Assembly: GCA_000402295.1 (NCBI GenBank) | Contig: AQRW01000167.1 | Span: 28,459 to 34,781 of the forward strand | Reading direction: 5' to 3' | Source: Candidatus Aerophobus profundus SCGC AAA252-L23 | Lineage (GTDB): Bacteria > Aerophobota > Aerophobia > Aerophobales > Aerophobaceae | DNA length: 6,323 bases | Shown: positions 4,810-6,323 of the stretch, piece after piece | Position numbering within the stretch: position 1 is the stretch's first letter | How the letters are laid out: each line of letters opens with the position of its first letter | Program-made: the position numbers and the translations under genes | The notes under the pieces: generated by a model | Told to the model about the DNA's origin: nothing | Databases searched by the model: none | The model's input: only the letters and a program-made list of their open reading frames with translations

Positions 4810-6148
4810 ATTCCGGGGGCATATTTTTTATCTTATCAAATGAACCAGTTTCGATGGCCTCCAGCAAGGCGCCCATATATTGATCAATATTATCTTCAGT
4901 TTGAGTTGTATCTATCTGGCCGGTGGCATCTTTAACAATTAATGATACCGGAGCCTGCTCTAATTTGCTCCACAATTGGGGATTTTTAGCTGCGGTAAGG
5001 ATTCTTTTTATATCCTCCCTTCCCACCCCCACTTCCGCAAAACTCGTAGGAAAGTTTATCTTTTGGGAAAGTTCTATCATCCCCTGAGCCACTATAATCC
5101 CTAAGTCCCGGCCGACATACCGACTTATATCTTCAGAGATATGTCCGGCTTGTTTAAATATTTTCCCCACTAATTTTAACTGCTTTTCAATAGTTGGGGC
5201 AAAGAACACAGTGGCGTACGGATTCACCAGAGCGCAGGCTCTACCATGGGTTAGTTGATTAACCAAGGAGAAACTAAAAAGATGACCGTAGTTTGTTCCT
5301 CCCACCATAATAGCATATCCACCTAAATCCGTCCCCAAACCGAGAGCAACTCGCGCCTCTTCATTTCTCAGGTCATTTATAGCCAGCGGTAGATTTTCCA
5401 CTATTAAGCTAACACCTACTTCCGCAATCTCCATAGCTTGGTCAAAGAAAGATTTGCCGGTCGCTCCATAAACAACTTCCAGACAATGGGATATTCCATC
5501 CAACGCTCCATCAGTGGTAATGGCGTAAGGAGCTCCTATAGTCGTGGCATAGTCAAAGACTGCCCAGCGAGGAACAATGGCCTCATCTATTATTAGTTTT
5601 TTCTGACTGGTCAAAAGGTCGGTCACATTAGCGTACTTGGTGAGATGAGCTCCCGAGCTGGCTGCTGTCTGAACGGCTATAACCGGAGGAAGCTCCTTAC
5701 CTTCTTTTCTTAACCTTTGGGTAACTAATCCCAGACCAAAATAGGGTTCTACCTCATCAGAATCTAAAGTAGCTAATACACTGGCTGCCTTTACCGCATC
5801 AATGGTACTGCCCCCTCCCACAGCTATAATACTATCAGGTTTTTTCTTACCAATCTGATTGGCAATTCGATACACATCCTGGCGGGGAGCATTGGCTCGG
5901 GCTCCTTCAATAATATCTAAAATCTTAATATTTCTATCTTTTAAGCCAGAGGTAAGGTCACGTATCAACGGCTCAGTCCATTTCCCTATTCCCCATCCAC
6001 CAGTTACTACTATCATGGTAGAATTACCCACTTTCTGGGCAAAATCTCCCACTCTAATTAAAGAACCCCTCCCAAAAGCATAACTTTCTCCCTTCCACGC
6101 TTTCAGAGCTTTAGCGGCCCGATCCTTATAATTTTGATTGAAAATCAT
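4808..6148 (-). CDS. Iron-containing (group III) alcohol dehydrogenase family protein
   Basis: A 446-residue cytoplasmic NAD(P)-dependent dehydrogenase of the metal-dependent group III family, which interconverts alcohols (or hydroxy acids) and carbonyls. The N-terminal nucleotide-binding domain carries the hallmark AVGGGSTIDAVKAAS (109-123). The C-terminal helical domain carries the metal site: Asp217 and His221 in ALDGISHCLE, then His289 in NYGHLFSFS and His301 in LTHGRACALVNPY. Asp-His spacing of 4 matches the family, but the two later histidines are 12 apart and the extra histidine usually found between them is replaced, so the active site differs from FucO-type enzymes. At 446 residues it exceeds the usual 380-400, with added sequence at about 134-152 (around FGLGLVTQRLRKEGKELPP) and in the acidic C-terminal tail. 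An AAGGAG site lies 6 bases before the ATG. It leads the probable operon with the LarA-like gene, so a 2-hydroxy acid or its derivative is a natural, unproven, substrate. Confidence 0.9.
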   Translation of the reverse strand: MIFNQNYKDRAAKALKAWKGESYAFGRGSLIRVGDFAQKVGNSTMIVVTGGWGIGKWTEPLIRDLTSGLKDRNIKILDIIEGARANAPRQDVYRIANQIGKKKPDSIIAVGGGSTIDAVKAASVLATLDSDEVEPYFGLGLVTQRLRKEGKELPPVIAVQTAASSGAHLTKYANVTDLLTSQKKLIIDEAIVPRWAVFDYATTIGAPYAITTDGALDGISHCLEVVYGATGKSFFDQAMEIAEVGVSLIVENLPLAINDLRNEEARVALGLGTDLGGYAIMVGGTNYGHLFSFSLVNQLTHGRACALVNPYATVFFAPTIEKQLKLVGKIFKQAGHISEDISRYVGRDLGIIVAQGMIELSQKINFPTSFAEVGVGREDIKRILTAAKNPQLWSKLEQAPVSLIVKDATGQIDTTQTEDNIDQYMGALLEAIETGSFDKIKNMPPE

Positions 6149-6154
6149 GCGAAT

Positions 6155-6160
6155 CTCCTT
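6155..6160 (-). promoter_or_regulatory. Ribosome binding site of the Fe-ADH gene
   Basis: AAGGAG on the minus strand, 6 bases before the ATG at 6148. It supports this start and hence the N-terminus MIFNQNYKDR. Confidence 0.7.
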
Positions 6161-6275
6161 TAACTATTTAGGTTAGTCTTTTTCTTCGTAACGCTTCTCT
6201 GGCTGCCTTAATAAGGTGAACCCCATTGGTCAGACACTATTTTGGGAGAGTTAAGATACCTTTGAGGCTGTTTTT

Positions 6276-6291
6276 TGTTACCATTGTTACA
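6276..6291. promoter_or_regulatory. Imperfect 16-bp palindrome abutting the candidate operon promoter
   Basis: TGTTACCATTGTTACA matches its own reverse complement at 12 of 16 positions (TGT/ACA ends, AC/GT inside) and overlaps the last base of the -10 box. Its placement suits a repressor site. Its sequence does not resemble the palindrome at 3025-3045, so a common regulator is not shown. Confidence 0.25.
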
Positions 6292-6320
6292 GTATGCCTC
6301 AACTGGTGTCTGGTAGTCAA
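6291..6320 (-). promoter_or_regulatory. Candidate promoter of the Fe-ADH/larA-like operon
   Basis: On the minus strand TTGACT (6315-6320), an 18-base spacer, and CATACT (6291-6296) give a plausible sigma-A-type promoter (five of six and four of six matches). Transcription would start near 6284, leaving a leader of about 135 bases. An imperfect palindrome (6276-6291) sits directly downstream, much like the arrangement at the regulator promoter. The window ends just beyond the -35 box. Confidence 0.4.
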
Positions 6321-6323
6321 GCC

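Noticed and set aside
6229..6316. Separated inverted repeat AGACAC / GTGTCT flanking the candidate operon promoter
   Set aside because: Only about six to seven matching bases some 65 bases apart; expected by chance at this length.
1..6323. CRISPR array, tRNA or rRNA
   Set aside because: No regularly spaced direct repeats and no cloverleaf or rRNA-like segments were seen; the only repeats are the two hairpin elements.

Overview
The window is a catabolic-looking stretch of a bacterial chromosome in which all five recognised genes lie on the minus strand (the fifth is cut by the left edge). GC content is modest by eye. Shine-Dalgarno sites are strong and purine-rich (AAGGAG, AGGAGG, GGAGGAGGG), one gene starts with GTG, and the enzymes (nickel-pincer racemase family, iron-type alcohol dehydrogenase, 2,4-diaminopentanoate dehydrogenase family) are common in anaerobic fermenters. 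That suits a Clostridia-like or Atribacterota-like anaerobe, but the sequence alone does not fix the taxon.

Reading in the direction of transcription (high to low coordinates): a candidate promoter at 6291-6320 precedes an iron-containing alcohol dehydrogenase (4808-6148). A LarA-family (lactate racemase-like, DUF2088) protein follows after 12 bp (3410-4795), so the two are probably one operon. A 449-bp non-coding stretch (2961-3409) then holds a two-hairpin repeat, a possible decayed plus-strand reading frame, and a well-formed promoter with a 21-bp perfect palindrome just downstream of its -10 box. That promoter leads into a LacI-family regulator (1941-2960), a class IV (BCAT/D-amino-acid type) aminotransferase 28 bp later (974-1912), and, after 116 bp carrying a second, eroded copy of the repeat, a dehydrogenase of the 2,4-diaminopentanoate dehydrogenase/DapB-N type (1-857) whose C-terminus lies outside the window.

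The gene set could interconvert hydroxy acids, oxo acids and amino acids. The LarA-like enzyme would racemise or epimerise a 2-hydroxy acid, the Fe-ADH would oxidise or reduce a hydroxyl/carbonyl pair, and the aminotransferase and amino-acid-dehydrogenase-like protein would move amino groups on or off the carbon skeleton. The LacI protein probably controls its own transcript and perhaps the neighbours. Family assignments are well supported by visible motifs; substrates and the joint pathway are inference. The most notable points are the promoter-palindrome arrangement, the LarA/Fe-ADH pairing, the atypical active-site motifs in the Fe-ADH and aminotransferase, and the interspersed paired-hairpin repeat. 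I see no CRISPR array, tRNA, rRNA or intact mobile element.
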